Source of the DNA: MFD00082-c5 sp963697995
Lineage (GTDB): Bacteria > Chlamydiota > Chlamydiia > Chlamydiales > JAJFMB01
Direction of reading: 5' to 3'
Length of the DNA: 64,000 bases
NCBI GenBank assembly: GCA_963697995.1
Contig: OY969110.1
Span: forward strand, 62,001 to 126,000
The translations under genes were made by a program, and so were the position numbers. The notes under the pieces were generated by a model. The model did not search any database, had not been told where the DNA came from, and was given only the letters and a program-made list of their open reading frames with translations. This document shows, one piece after another, positions 55,329-64,000 of the stretch (position 1 is its first letter; each line of letters begins with the position of its first letter).

Positions 55329-56536
55329 TGATTGGACTTGTCGACTGCAATAACTTCTACGTCTCTTGCGAAAGGGTCTTCAACCCAAAACTCGAAGGAG
55401 TCCCCGTTGTAGTTCTCTCAAACAACGATGGGTGCTTTGTGGCCAGATCAAACGAGGCAAAAGCGCTTGGCATTCCAATGGGAGCTCCTTACTTCCAGTA
55501 TAGAGAGCTTATCGAACGGCACCAAGTGGTCACCCTCTCATCGAATTACACCCTTTATGGCGATATGTCCCGAAGAGTGATGCAGACCCTTCGGCAATTT
55601 GGCTTACCACTCGATATCTACTCGATCGATGAGGCGTTTTTAGATATGGAAGTGGCAGATCCTGTAGCTGTTGCAAAAGAAATTAGGGAAACAGTCAAAA
55701 AATGGACCGGAATTGCCGTTTCAATTGGAATCGCTTCGACTAAAACCCTCGCCAAGCTTGCAAACCAAATCGCTAAAAAGGGAACTGGAGTGTGCCTAAT
55801 AGATCACCCCGACCCGATTTTAAAACAAACTCTGGTGGAAGAGATCTGGGGGATCGGTTCAAGGCTAAAAGTGCGCTTAAATCAAAGACAGATCTACACA
55901 GCTTACGACTTAAAAAAAAGCGACGATACGTTCATTAAAAAGTTGATGGGTGTAGTAGGAATTAGAACAGCTTATGAACTAAGAGGCATTTCTTGTTTGC
56001 CTCTTGAAGAGGCGCCTCAAGGAAAAAAATCGCTTACCACAGCCAAAGGGTTTGGTCGCCCTATTTCAAACAGGGATGAGCTCAATCAGGCAGTAGCCTC
56101 CTACACAGCTCGCCTCGCTGAAAAACTAAGACAGCAAAAAAAAGTAGCTTCCCACTTAACTGTTTTTGCCTTCCCGATGCTAGGTTACGAGGCCGCCAGC
56201 ACACCTCTTATACCAGCAACCGCCTACACACCAGAGCTTATTGAAAAGGCTCAATCTCTTTTCCAAACCCTTTACAAAGAAGGGGTTTCCTACCGGAAAG
56301 TGGGAATTTTGCTAGAGGGACTCATACCAAGAGAAACGGTACAACCCGATCTTTTCGCTATTAGGCCGTATGAAAAGGAAAAAAAGTTGATGGAGGTTGT
56401 CGACAAATTAAACCAAAGAAAAAAAACAATTCTTTTTGGCGCGGAAGGGTTAAAAGAGACGTGGAAAATGAAACAAGATAAGCGAACGGCGCGCTACACC
56501 ACCTGTTTTGACGAGCTCCTCACGATTAACATCTAA
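55328..56536 (+). CDS. umuC: Y-family DNA polymerase UmuC
   Basis: Translesion polymerase of 402 aa, starting at the GTG that overlaps the umuD stop. Palm motifs: LVDCNNFYVSCERVF and YSIDEAFLDM. The thumb and little-finger region has WGIGSRLKVRLN, and the C-terminus carries LFAIRPYEKEKKLMEVVDKLN, as in UmuC. The extension back to 55289 is rejected because the GTG gives the family N-terminus (IGLVDCNN). The 3' end meets the convergent autotransporter gene. Confidence 0.94.
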   Translation: MIGLVDCNNFYVSCERVFNPKLEGVPVVVLSNNDGCFVARSNEAKALGIPMGAPYFQYRELIERHQVVTLSSNYTLYGDMSRRVMQTLRQFGLPLDIYSIDEAFLDMEVADPVAVAKEIRETVKKWTGIAVSIGIASTKTLAKLANQIAKKGTGVCLIDHPDPILKQTLVEEIWGIGSRLKVRLNQRQIYTAYDLKKSDDTFIKKLMGVVGIRTAYELRGISCLPLEEAPQGKKSLTTAKGFGRPISNRDELNQAVASYTARLAEKLRQQKKVASHLTVFAFPMLGYEAASTPLIPATAYTPELIEKAQSLFQTLYKEGVSYRKVGILLEGLIPRETVQPDLFAIRPYEKEKKLMEVVDKLNQRKKTILFGAEGLKETWKMKQDKRTARYTTCFDELLTINI

Positions 56537-58723
56537 GAACCACAAGAGCCAAAAGTTCCTTGCTTTTGAATAGTCCCCGTATTGTTTTCTTCTGTCGACT
56601 CTTCAGTCAAATTAAACACGCCATTTTGAGAGTTAACAAAAAGGTAAGGGACTGGCACATTTGTAAAAGCCTCATTATGAACAAAATTTAAGCAAGTTTT
56701 ACAATTCGCCTGAAACGGCAACATAAACAGCATACCCGTTTTGTAAAGACGATCCAGATAAAAACTGATTGGAGGTGATGTTTAAATAAGCATCTTGGCT
56801 AGAAGAGTCATAATGAACAATAGCTCCAGTAGACCCCTGACCTGTTAGAGTGATTTGATTAAATTTATTAGAAAAAATTGAACAATTATTTAAGTTTCCC
56901 TTATCAAAAATGACGTTCGTTATACCTATTGCCCCATCAATATTATTGAACACATTATTAGAAACTGTATAATTCCCTAAAGAACCACTTTGAATAATAT
57001 TCCAAATGCCTATCGTTTCACTACTAACAAGGTTATTGAACCGGCAATGAGAAAGAGTGAAATTGCCAATATTTCCTCCACCGATCAAGTTCACAAGACC
57101 TGTTGAACCACCACCTGTGGGAGCTTCTAAGAGGTTGTTCCACTCGGTATTGTTAACATTAAAACTGTTAATGACTCCTCCAAATAACAAATTTTGAATA
57201 CCATAAGCATTGACCAAATCGTTAAATTGAGTGCATGAAATATTAAATGAGTTAAGGTTTCCCCCTACAATAATTGTCTGAATACCTGAAGAAGACCCTG
57301 AAAATTTATTAAACTGACATTTGGAAATATTTAATTTATTTATTAAACCGGATTCTAGTCCGATAAAAATACCATTCCCAGAATTATTAAAATTTGAAAA
57401 ACGGGAATTCTCCACTAGGAGCCTTCCAGAGGGGTTAAAAAGGTAAATTCCACTGGAATTTCCGCTACTTTGGTTAATAAATTGGTTGTGGGTGGCTGTT
57501 AGATCGGTAATACCAGACCCAAAAAGTCCTGTTCCATTTTGAGGGGAAATTAAAAATGTAAAACCTGACACCCTATTGCCGTTTGCCAAATTCACACAAT
57601 TAAGACGATTCAAATTTGTGATGGAAGGGGCAGTTGAAGCTTGAGGAGGAATCACAAGAGGGCCATATAAGGTGTCGACCGTTTGGGGAATAGAAGCTCC
57701 AAGAAAGAGCTGCTTGTTTTTTAATCGAATCCCCTGATCCATACCCCGAACACTTCCATCGCCAGGGAAAACATAGATCACATCATCAGGTTTTGAATGC
57801 CGTTCTGCCTCCGTTAAAGTTGGGAAAGGACTCTCAAAAGTTCCAGCAGATGAGCTTCTGTTATCGACAAAAAAGAAAGTCCAGGGTCTACCAGTCGCAG
57901 GATTAATGGCTTCTTTTTTCTCCTTTTGCTTTGCAACGGGGATAATCTCAAACCTCTCAATCCTCATCAATTCCAACTTTTGGCAAAGAGTCACAGGGCG
58001 GCAACACCCCAAAGGAATGCTAAGAGTGATTTGGGCTTGCCCTACCCATTTAAAGAAGTGATCGTAGGAGGTCCTGACTTCTAGATTGAGGTAGTTAAGG
58101 TAGAGGTCAGAAGAGGCTCTCAACTGTCCACCCCAAGTGTGGCGTTGATTTCCACGAAGGTAGTAAGGACCAGCTGCGACGTAAAAAGGATTTTTGCGAA
58201 ATCCCACTTCAGCATTCATTCCTTTCATAGCAAATTGCTTACAAGCAGATGCTAATAAATAGTGCCCCTGAAAACCTGCGAAGGTATTTGTCATTTGGAT
58301 CACCTCTTGAGTCCCAAAAGGAATATAGCCATTGATTCTAAAATCCCAAACAGAACCCAAAGTTTCAAAGCCAAAACCTCCCTGCTGGTAGTGTAACTCT
58401 TCAGTGTTCCGATAGTCGTAGTAACCGTTGATACCAAAGATGCGGCCCTTGTTGAGATAGCGCCATCCAAGCCCGATGTTTGCAGCTAACTTCCCATCAT
58501 CAAATACGTGCCCACGAAGATCGAGAAAGGGAAATCCGTTTTTATTCGAATTGTAGGGAACTTTTAAGAAGGCGCTAAGAGTGGTATACCCTTTATCATA
58601 GCCGATCCCTTTCAAAGAGTCGTAACGCGCTTCAATTTGAAGAGGAGTATCGATAATGTTGGCCTTTATAGATTGCAGAGAAAAAAGGCACAAGATTGGG
58701 ATTAAGAGCTTCCACATTTTCAA
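56533..58723 (-). CDS. Inverse autotransporter-like beta-helix adhesin, frameshifted
   Basis: A signal peptide (MKMWKLLIPILCLFSLQSIKA) is followed by an intimin-type outer-membrane barrel (about 25-240: TTLSAFLKVPYN, GHVFDDGKLAANIGLGWRYL, FGINGYYDYRN, WDFRINGYIPFG). A passenger of about 280 to the end has repeated N/G/S-rich beta-helix turns (ISKCQFNKFSGSSSGIQTI and similar). The barrel-first order marks a type Ve (inverse) autotransporter. The main frame stops at 56699, but dropping one base near 56706 joins it to the frame 56533-56733 (NCKTCLNFVHNEAF... GTFGSCGS), giving about 729 residues. Probably a surface adhesin. Confidence 0.8.
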
Positions 58724-58853
58724 ATCATCCTTTTAAAATAAGTAAGATCTTTATACTTACAAACCCCATTTTTTTTCCAGGATTTTTTTCAATTGGAATT
58801 CGATTTAAAAAAAAGAGGGTTTGAACTTAAGATGGTATTATTTGGAGAGGCCT

Positions 58854-59561
58854 ATGAGTTATACAACAAACGAACTTGGACAACCGATCGGATTTGCAAT
58901 AGAGAACTTTAATCAACCGACTTGCCCAAATTTTAAAGCTCTTTCGGGACATTTTGTCAACGTGGAGCCAATTTCTTTGACCCATGCTCCCTCTCTTTAT
59001 AAAGCGTTTTCAATGGATTTAAAGGGGGGAAACTGGACCTATATGGCTTATGGGCCCTTTAAAAACGAAGCCGAATTCACTGCATGGATGAAATCAACCT
59101 GCTTTGGGGAAGATCCTAAATTTTATACACTCCTACTAGAAGGGGTTCCAGCAGGTGTTGCAAGCTATTTACGAATTGAACCAAAAATTGGGTGTATAGA
59201 AATTGGGCATATTCACCTATCGCCCCTTCTACAACGAACGCGTGCGGGAACTGAAGCGCTTCTTTTAATGATTAAGTGGGCCTTTGATGCTGGATATCGG
59301 CGCGTTGAATGGAAATGTGACGCCCTTAACGCCCCTTCTCGTCATGCGGCTAAAAGATTAGGATTCACCTTTGAGGGCATTTTTAGACAAGCTACAATCT
59401 ATAAATCGCGAAACCGAGACACCTCCTGGTATGCTATTACAAGTGAGGAGTGGGGAAAGCTTGCAAAAGCGTATGAAGTGTGGCTTAACAAAGACAATTT
59501 CGACAAAGAGGGAAAAGAGATAAAAAAACTCTCCGAACTGACAGCTCAAATTTTTATTTAA
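58854..59561 (+). CDS. GNAT family N-acetyltransferase (RimJ/RimL-like)
   Basis: A 235-residue acetyl-CoA-dependent acetyltransferase. ATG 58854 has GGAGAGG immediately upstream, so the longer frame from 58821 is rejected. Typical strands are GVASYLRIEPKIGCIEIGHIHLSP, the P-loop-like RTRAGTEALLLM (Q/RxxGxG/A), and ALNAPSRHAAKRLGFTFEGIFRQA with the RimJ/L pattern. The target (amino acid, ribosomal protein or antibiotic) is unknown. Confidence 0.88.
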   Translation: MSYTTNELGQPIGFAIENFNQPTCPNFKALSGHFVNVEPISLTHAPSLYKAFSMDLKGGNWTYMAYGPFKNEAEFTAWMKSTCFGEDPKFYTLLLEGVPAGVASYLRIEPKIGCIEIGHIHLSPLLQRTRAGTEALLLMIKWAFDAGYRRVEWKCDALNAPSRHAAKRLGFTFEGIFRQATIYKSRNRDTSWYAITSEEWGKLAKAYEVWLNKDNFDKEGKEIKKLSELTAQIFI

Positions 59562-59601
59562 AAGAACTTTCGAAAAATTCTTAGCTAAATGATATTTCTT
59601 G

Positions 59602-59630
59602 TTGAGGAATATTCCTTTATGGTAGTATAC
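59602..59630 (+). promoter_or_regulatory. Promoter with overlapping palindromic operator of the arsR operon
   Basis: Perfect 12-bp palindrome AGGAATATTCCT (59605-59616) between TTGAGG (-35-like, 59602) and GTATAC (-10-like, 59625, 17-bp spacing). It lies just ahead of an ArsR gene, so it is the natural candidate operator. Confidence 0.6.
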
Positions 59631-59658
59631 CCTATTTAAACGGTAGGTACCTTTTTTC

Positions 59659-60021
59659 ATGAAGCTTATTCAAATTTACGAATGCCTTTGCGATGAGACA
59701 CGGCTGCGTATTTTAAACCTCTTATCAGTCACCCCTCTTTGCGTCTCCCATCTACAAAAAATTTTACAAATAACTCAGGTCAACGTATCGAAACACCTTC
59801 TCTACATGAAAGAAAGAGATATGGTTAAAGCCACCCGCTATGAAAATAGGATGCTCTATTCATTAAACAAAGAAACTTGCTGTGAACTTGAAAACAACAT
59901 GAGATGTCTACAAGATTGCAGTAAAGAGTACCCTATTTTTAAAAAAGATTTGAAAGAATTGGAAGCTATTCTGAACGAAGTGTCAAAAGTAAAAGAAAAA
60001 ATTAAACTAAGGAATGATTAA
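59659..60021 (+). CDS. ArsR/SmtB family metal-responsive repressor
   Basis: Winged-helix dimeric repressor of 120 aa. The HTH is TQVNVSKHLLYMKERDMV. The usual arsenic site ELCVCD in helix alpha3 is altered (PLCVSHLQ), but cysteines at 74, 75 and 83 (CC-x7-C), with another at 87, resemble the C-terminal arsenite site of Acidithiobacillus ArsR. C9, C11 and C28 are also present. The stop overlaps the next start by one base, and a palindromic operator lies upstream, so it is likely autoregulatory. Confidence 0.85.
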   Translation: MKLIQIYECLCDETRLRILNLLSVTPLCVSHLQKILQITQVNVSKHLLYMKERDMVKATRYENRMLYSLNKETCCELENNMRCLQDCSKEYPIFKKDLKELEAILNEVSKVKEKIKLRND

Positions 60022-60764
60022 TGCGTAAATTATATAGTCTCATTTTTTTTACATTGATGAGTTTACCCCTTTTTGCTGAAAGCTCTAAGGGAATAGAAAA
60101 TGCGGCAAATGAAAATAAGTATCTCTATATTTTCTTTTACAAAGATCAAAATGAGAAAACGAATCATCTCCAGACGATTTTTGATAAAGCTGCAGAGCAA
60201 TTGGGAGAACAAGCAAAATTCCTCAAAGTTCAAGCAAGTGACCCTTCAGAAAAACCGCTCATCGATCGCTTTAATTTAAAACGGGCTCCCATGCCTTTTG
60301 TCATCGTATTAGCTCCGAATGGTGCCGTTATGGGAGGCTTCCCCTCTTTTACTCAGCAACAGCTTATCGATTCTCTCTCTTCTTCAGGCGCTGCAAGTTG
60401 TCTTAAAGCCCTCCAAGAGAAAAAACTTGCTTTGATCTGCCTTCAAAACAGCCAAACTAAAGAGAATGAGGCAGCATTAAAAGCAGTTAATGAGTTTAAA
60501 GCTGATACCCGTTTTAAAAATGGAACAGAGATTATTATGATTGACCCATCAGATGTCAAAGAGCAAAAATTCTTAAATCAACTAAACCTCAATACTCAAT
60601 CTTCCCAAGCGATCACAACCCTTATCTCTCCCCCATCACAGATTATAGGAACATACCACGGAGCTGTAACAAAAGCTCAATTAGTTTCTGATGTAGAAAA
60701 AGCCACCTCTCAACCATGCTGCCCTGGGGGGTGCTGTCCTGGCGGTAAATGTGGTAATAAATAA
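60021..60764 (+). CDS. Secreted thioredoxin-like protein with Cys-rich C-terminus
   Basis: A 247-residue protein with a signal peptide (MRKLYSLIFFTLMSLPLFAES). The mature part resembles two thioredoxin-like repeats: YLYIFFYKDQ, then AKFLKVQASDP and RAPMPFVIVLAPNGAVMGGF, and again LALICLQNS and TTLISPPSQIIG. It lacks a CxxC in the usual place. The end is CCPGGCCPGGKC, five cysteines in a Gly/Pro frame, an apparent soft-metal-binding tail. It lies between arsR and the ABC genes, so metalloid binding outside the cytosol is a reasonable guess. Confidence 0.75.
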   Translation: MRKLYSLIFFTLMSLPLFAESSKGIENAANENKYLYIFFYKDQNEKTNHLQTIFDKAAEQLGEQAKFLKVQASDPSEKPLIDRFNLKRAPMPFVIVLAPNGAVMGGFPSFTQQQLIDSLSSSGAASCLKALQEKKLALICLQNSQTKENEAALKAVNEFKADTRFKNGTEIIMIDPSDVKEQKFLNQLNLNTQSSQAITTLISPPSQIIGTYHGAVTKAQLVSDVEKATSQPCCPGGCCPGGKCGNK

Positions 60765-60773
60765 GGAGATCAA

Positions 60774-61994
60774 ATGAATTGGAATACTTTAGTTTTTTCC
60801 GAATTATTAGCGCGAAAAAATAAACTCATCACAAGTGGACTGGCTATTATTTTAGGGATAGCTGTCATTGTGACCATCAATACGATCACAACGTATTCTG
60901 AAAAGGCTATCTCTAAAGAGTTAGATGCATTAGGAGCTAATATCCTCATTTTGCCTCATGGAGCAACTCTTGTGGACTACTATAGCGCAGACCTTCAAAC
61001 GGGTGAAATTCCTGAAGAGTACGTGACTCTGCTCACCACATCAAACCTCGAAGGGTTGGACAATTTGTCTCCAAAACTCTCTTTACCTGTTACCATCGGA
61101 AACAACCAAGCGATCTTAACAGGAATCCTTCCTAAAAATGAGTTTCAAAGCAAAGCAAGTTGGCAAGGCGCAGGGATTTTTTCAAGACCCAAAAGCTGTG
61201 GTAACGTGGAGGATATTTTTGGTCTAACCCAAAAAGAGCCAAAAGAGACTCTCACAAGGAAGCGAGTCATTGAAACGCTAGAGTCAAATGAAGTTTTAGT
61301 GGGCTCAGATGTTGCAAAAAAATTAAACTTAGCTGAATCTCAAGAAATCACCATGCTTGGTGCTTCCTTTAATATCTCTGCGATTCTTCCGCAAACTGGA
61401 ACGGTGGATGACTCTCGTATTTTTGCCCACCTACACACAGTGCAAGATTTAACGGGCAAAGGCGCTGTTGTGAATGCCATAGAAGTCGTAGGTTGTTGCG
61501 AGCAAATCTCTAAAGGACTGGTCGGAAAAATCAACTATCTGATTCCCGATGCCCAAATCATCACGATTTCTCAGGTTGTCGACACACAAGTCAAAACCAA
61601 TCAACTCATGAGAAACCTCTCAACCCTGTTTTTATTAGTTATTGTGGCCATTGGAGGAGCAGGAATTGCCAATGATATGTACAACAACGTCTATGAGAGG
61701 AGAAAAGAGATCGGCACTCTTGTGGCTCTTGGAGCTAACTCCTCGGTGGTACTTAAGATTTTTCTTAAAAAAGCTCTCCTTTTAAGTCTTTTAGGAGGAA
61801 TTGGAGGGTATCTTATAGGAACGATTGCAGCAGTTATCTTAGGACCCTTAATTGCAGGAGTCCCCGTGCTGCCAATTCCTTATTTATTTTTTGTAGCTCT
61901 CGGGTTATCTGTTGGGATCACCCTTGTCGCAAGCTATTTTCCAGCAAGATATGCAACAAATCTTGATCCTTGCACAGTACTCCAGGAGGTTTAA
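60774..61994 (+). CDS. ABC transporter permease (MacB/FtsX type)
   Basis: A 406-residue inner-membrane permease with one N-terminal helix (about 16-36), a large periplasmic domain (about 40-275) and three C-terminal helices carrying the FtsX/MacB pattern (VYERRKEIGTLVALGANSSVVLKIFLKKALLLSLLGG in pieces). AAGGAG precedes the ATG. It pairs with the following ATPase. Family members extrude peptides, drugs or lipoproteins, but in this operon a metalloid role is likely. Confidence 0.88.
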   Translation: MNWNTLVFSELLARKNKLITSGLAIILGIAVIVTINTITTYSEKAISKELDALGANILILPHGATLVDYYSADLQTGEIPEEYVTLLTTSNLEGLDNLSPKLSLPVTIGNNQAILTGILPKNEFQSKASWQGAGIFSRPKSCGNVEDIFGLTQKEPKETLTRKRVIETLESNEVLVGSDVAKKLNLAESQEITMLGASFNISAILPQTGTVDDSRIFAHLHTVQDLTGKGAVVNAIEVVGCCEQISKGLVGKINYLIPDAQIITISQVVDTQVKTNQLMRNLSTLFLLVIVAIGGAGIANDMYNNVYERRKEIGTLVALGANSSVVLKIFLKKALLLSLLGGIGGYLIGTIAAVILGPLIAGVPVLPIPYLFFVALGLSVGITLVASYFPARYATNLDPCTVLQEV

Positions 61995-61997
61995 CTT

Positions 61998-62678
61998 ATG
62001 ATAAAAATCAAAAATGTCAGTAAAATTTACAAAAAACGAGACCAAGAGATCAAGGCGATTGACAACGTCTCTTTAGAGGTTGCCCAAGGGGATTTTGTAT
62101 CGATCATTGGACAAAGCGGCAGCGGCAAAAGTTCTTTGCTTTTAATGCTTGGAGGGATGCTCTCCCCAACATCTGGCAAAGTGTTTATCGACAACCAATC
62201 TCTTTATGATTTAAGTCCCAATGAGATAGCAGCTCTCAGACTAAAGAAAATGGGGTTTGTTTTTCAAACGTTTAACCTAATTCCCTATCTTTCAGCCCTC
62301 CAAAACGTCCAACTTCCTCTCCACTTAAGCGGCTTATCTCAAAAAGAGCAGCTTAAAAGAGCTTGCTTCCTCTTGGAAAAAGTTGGTTTAAGCGATCGTT
62401 TGGATCACAAACCCTATGAATTAAGCGTCGGGCAACAGCAACGAATTGCACTAGCCAGAATGCTTGCCAACGACCCGTCAATTATTTTGGCAGATGAGCC
62501 CACCGGAAACCTAGACCCTGAAATGAGTCAAACGGTTATCGAATTTTTAAAGAATCTGAATAATGAAGGACGCACCATTATCATGGTCACCCACGATATG
62601 AAAGTGGCAGCTCAGGCTAAAAGAAGTATTACGATAAGTAAAGGGGAAACGATCGCATGCAGCGCCTCTCCTTTTTAG
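61998..62678 (+). CDS. ABC transporter ATP-binding protein (LolD/MacB type)
   Basis: A 226-residue ATPase subunit. Walker A is GQSGSGKSS, the Q-loop FVFQTFNLIPYLSAL, the signature LSVGQQQR (LSGGQ with Val), the Walker B IILADEPTGNLD and the H-loop MVTHDMK. AGGAGG is upstream. It overlaps the acr3 gene by 22 bases, and the last codons KGETIACSASPF fall there. With the preceding permease it forms a MacB-like exporter. Confidence 0.9.
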   Translation: MIKIKNVSKIYKKRDQEIKAIDNVSLEVAQGDFVSIIGQSGSGKSSLLLMLGGMLSPTSGKVFIDNQSLYDLSPNEIAALRLKKMGFVFQTFNLIPYLSALQNVQLPLHLSGLSQKEQLKRACFLLEKVGLSDRLDHKPYELSVGQQQRIALARMLANDPSIILADEPTGNLDPEMSQTVIEFLKNLNNEGRTIIMVTHDMKVAAQAKRSITISKGETIACSASPF

Positions 62679-63694
62679 ACAAAAACTTAACTCTCTTTAT
62701 TTTTCTTGCGATGCTGATAGGTGTTGGAATCGGTTTTTTCTATCCCGATACCCCACACCTTGTTGGTCTGTTTCAATGGGGAACAACAAATATCCCCATT
62801 GCGATTGGCCTTATTTTGATGATGTATCCCCCTCTTGCTAAAGTCAAATACGAGCGGATTGGAGCGGTTTTTCAAAACCTTAAAATCGTATTTCTTTCCC
62901 TGATTCAAAACTGGCTTATCGGGCCCATTTTAATGTTTGCTTTGGCCCTCATTTTTCTTCCCCGTTATCCAGAATATATGACAGGTCTTATCTTGATTGG
63001 ACTGTCAAGATGCATAGCTATGGTGATTGTTTGGAACGATTTAGCAAAGGCAGACCGAGAATTATGCACAGGACTTATCGCTTTTAATTCGATTTTTCAG
63101 ATTCTTTTCTTTCCTTTGTACGCCTACATCTTCATCACTGTTTTACCCCCCTTTTTTAAGTTTCAAGGCAGTATCGTCGACATTTCCATGGGAGAAATCG
63201 GCAAAAGCGTCTTTATTTATTTGGGGATTCCCTTTTTAGCAGGGATCATGACACGTATTATTGGCATCAAAACCAAAGGTATTCATTGGTATGAAACAAC
63301 TTTTATTCCCTTAATTTCCCCTATCACACTTGCTTCCCTTTTATTTACCATCTTGGTGATGTTTTCTCTTAAAGCAGACACGATCGTAGAACTGCCCTTC
63401 GACACTCTTCTTATTGCCCTCCCCCTATCGATCTACTTTCTGATCATGTTCCTATTTTCTTTTTACTTTTCGTATAAAGCAGGAGCAAACTACGAACAAT
63501 CTGCGACTTTAAGTTTTACAGCCGCCTCAAATAATTTTGAACTTGCCATCGCTGTTGCGATCTCTATTTTTGGGATTAACTCACCAGAAGCCTTTACAGC
63601 CGTGATAGGACCTCTTGTCGAAGTCCCTGTTTTGATAAGCTTAGTTCAAGTATCGTTATGGATTAAGAAACAATTTTACTTTGGGAACAATTGA
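62657..63694 (+). CDS. acr3: Acr3-type arsenite efflux permease
   Basis: A 345-residue bile-acid/arsenite-transporter-family protein with about 10 helices. Signatures: GLSRCIAMVIVWNDLAKAD with the cysteine that is conserved in Acr3, and LSFTAASNNFELAIAVAISIFG with the crossover Asn. It would export arsenite. Together with arsR this defines a metalloid-type operon, but without arsC or arsM in the window. The next gene is on the opposite strand and convergent. Confidence 0.9.
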   Translation: MQRLSFLDKNLTLFIFLAMLIGVGIGFFYPDTPHLVGLFQWGTTNIPIAIGLILMMYPPLAKVKYERIGAVFQNLKIVFLSLIQNWLIGPILMFALALIFLPRYPEYMTGLILIGLSRCIAMVIVWNDLAKADRELCTGLIAFNSIFQILFFPLYAYIFITVLPPFFKFQGSIVDISMGEIGKSVFIYLGIPFLAGIMTRIIGIKTKGIHWYETTFIPLISPITLASLLFTILVMFSLKADTIVELPFDTLLIALPLSIYFLIMFLFSFYFSYKAGANYEQSATLSFTAASNNFELAIAVAISIFGINSPEAFTAVIGPLVEVPVLISLVQVSLWIKKQFYFGNN

Positions 63695-64000
63695 TTAAGC
63701 TTCTCTTGCCATCCTCTTATTTCGGGAATAGTAAGATAATTTTTTAACTCACAATCTAATAGAAATTTTTTAACTTCGTCTAAAGCATCTTGTTTTTTCT
63801 CTTCATTCATGCAACTTAAATATTTTCCATTGTCTCCCCAAGCCTCGAAAACAGATCTGATGATGCCATTAATTTCTTTTCTTACTTTTGTTTTAATCGC
63901 TTCGTCATTTGTTCCAATAAGTTCCTCAAAACTGTTTATATTTTCCCAAATCAACCGCTCCTCGTATGGTCCAACAGGTTTATTGTGCAAACTAAAAAAT
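63676..64000 (-). CDS. Hypothetical protein, 5' end beyond the window
   Basis: Minus-strand frame ending at 63676 and open to the right edge (the TTG at 63990 is only an internal candidate start). The visible ~107 residues are hydrophilic and helical (NSFEELIGTNDEAIKTKVRKE ... KKQDALDEVKKFL ... LTIPEIRGWQEKLNQLF) with no recognised family. The 3' end overlaps acr3 convergently. Confidence 0.6.
   Translation of the reverse strand, partial: FFSLHNKPVGPYEERLIWENINSFEELIGTNDEAIKTKVRKEINGIIRSVFEAWGDNGKYLSCMNEEKKQDALDEVKKFLLDCELKNYLTIPEIRGWQEKLNQLFPK

Overview
The window looks like part of a chromosome from a chlamydia-like (environmental) member of the Chlamydiae, probably Parachlamydiales. The evidence is blocks of genes in the same neighbourhoods as in Chlamydia trachomatis (from memory of that genome): dnaX-ybaB-ptsI-ptsH-hprK-SMI1 protein-comEC, dnaJ-rpsU, tsaB-lon-rnz-xerC-ABC-F, and glyA-clpP-dapF-UPF0158. 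These blocks are interrupted by genes that Chlamydia lacks. The genus and species cannot be fixed from the sequence alone.

Layout. 1-2.9 kb: a frameshifted UDP-glucose epimerase gene, dnaX and ybaB. 2.9-4.7 kb: a giant imperfect palindrome flanked by short repeats. 4.7-10.5 kb: the PTS phosphorelay genes (ptsI, ptsH, hprK), a SUKH-like protein, comEC and a small heat-shock protein. A small inverted-repeat element sits behind the last of these, followed by tRNA-His. 11-18 kb: ftsK, a WalJ-type hydrolase, a large unknown protein, dnaJ and rpsU. 18-25.8 kb: an unknown protein with a clear promoter, tsaB, frameshifted lon, a heptose-phosphate nucleotidyltransferase, a rhomboid protease, rnz and xerC. 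25.8-26.8 kb: a second convergent intergenic region, holding six ~110-bp tandem repeats between inverted arms. 26.8-33.5 kb: two ABC proteins, a secreted protein, RNase P RNA, a zinc-ribbon coiled-coil protein and a frameshifted kinase-like protein. 33.6-37.8 kb: glyA, clpP, dapF and a UPF0158 protein with an AT-hook-like tail. 37.8-46.4 kb: mixed metabolism and transport, including a YchJ-deformylase fusion and a candidate deaminase. 46.4-54.8 kb: three copies of a ~170-bp palindromic element around a type III polyketide synthase operon. 54.9-58.7 kb: umuDC and an inverse autotransporter. 58.9-64 kb: an acetyltransferase and a five-gene ArsR/ABC/Acr3 metalloid-type operon.

How the genes work together. 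PtsI, HPr and HprK form a phosphorelay that probably has a regulatory role. The type III PKS, methyltransferase and flavoprotein match the order of phenolic-lipid operons such as Streptomyces srsABC. The arsR operon couples a sensor, a secreted Cys-rich thioredoxin-like protein, a MacB/LolD-like ABC pair and an Acr3 permease. All six frameshifts found (three in the epimerase, one each in lon, the kinase-like gene and the autotransporter) are consistent with a single extra base. This suggests either systematic sequence errors or a common mutational route.
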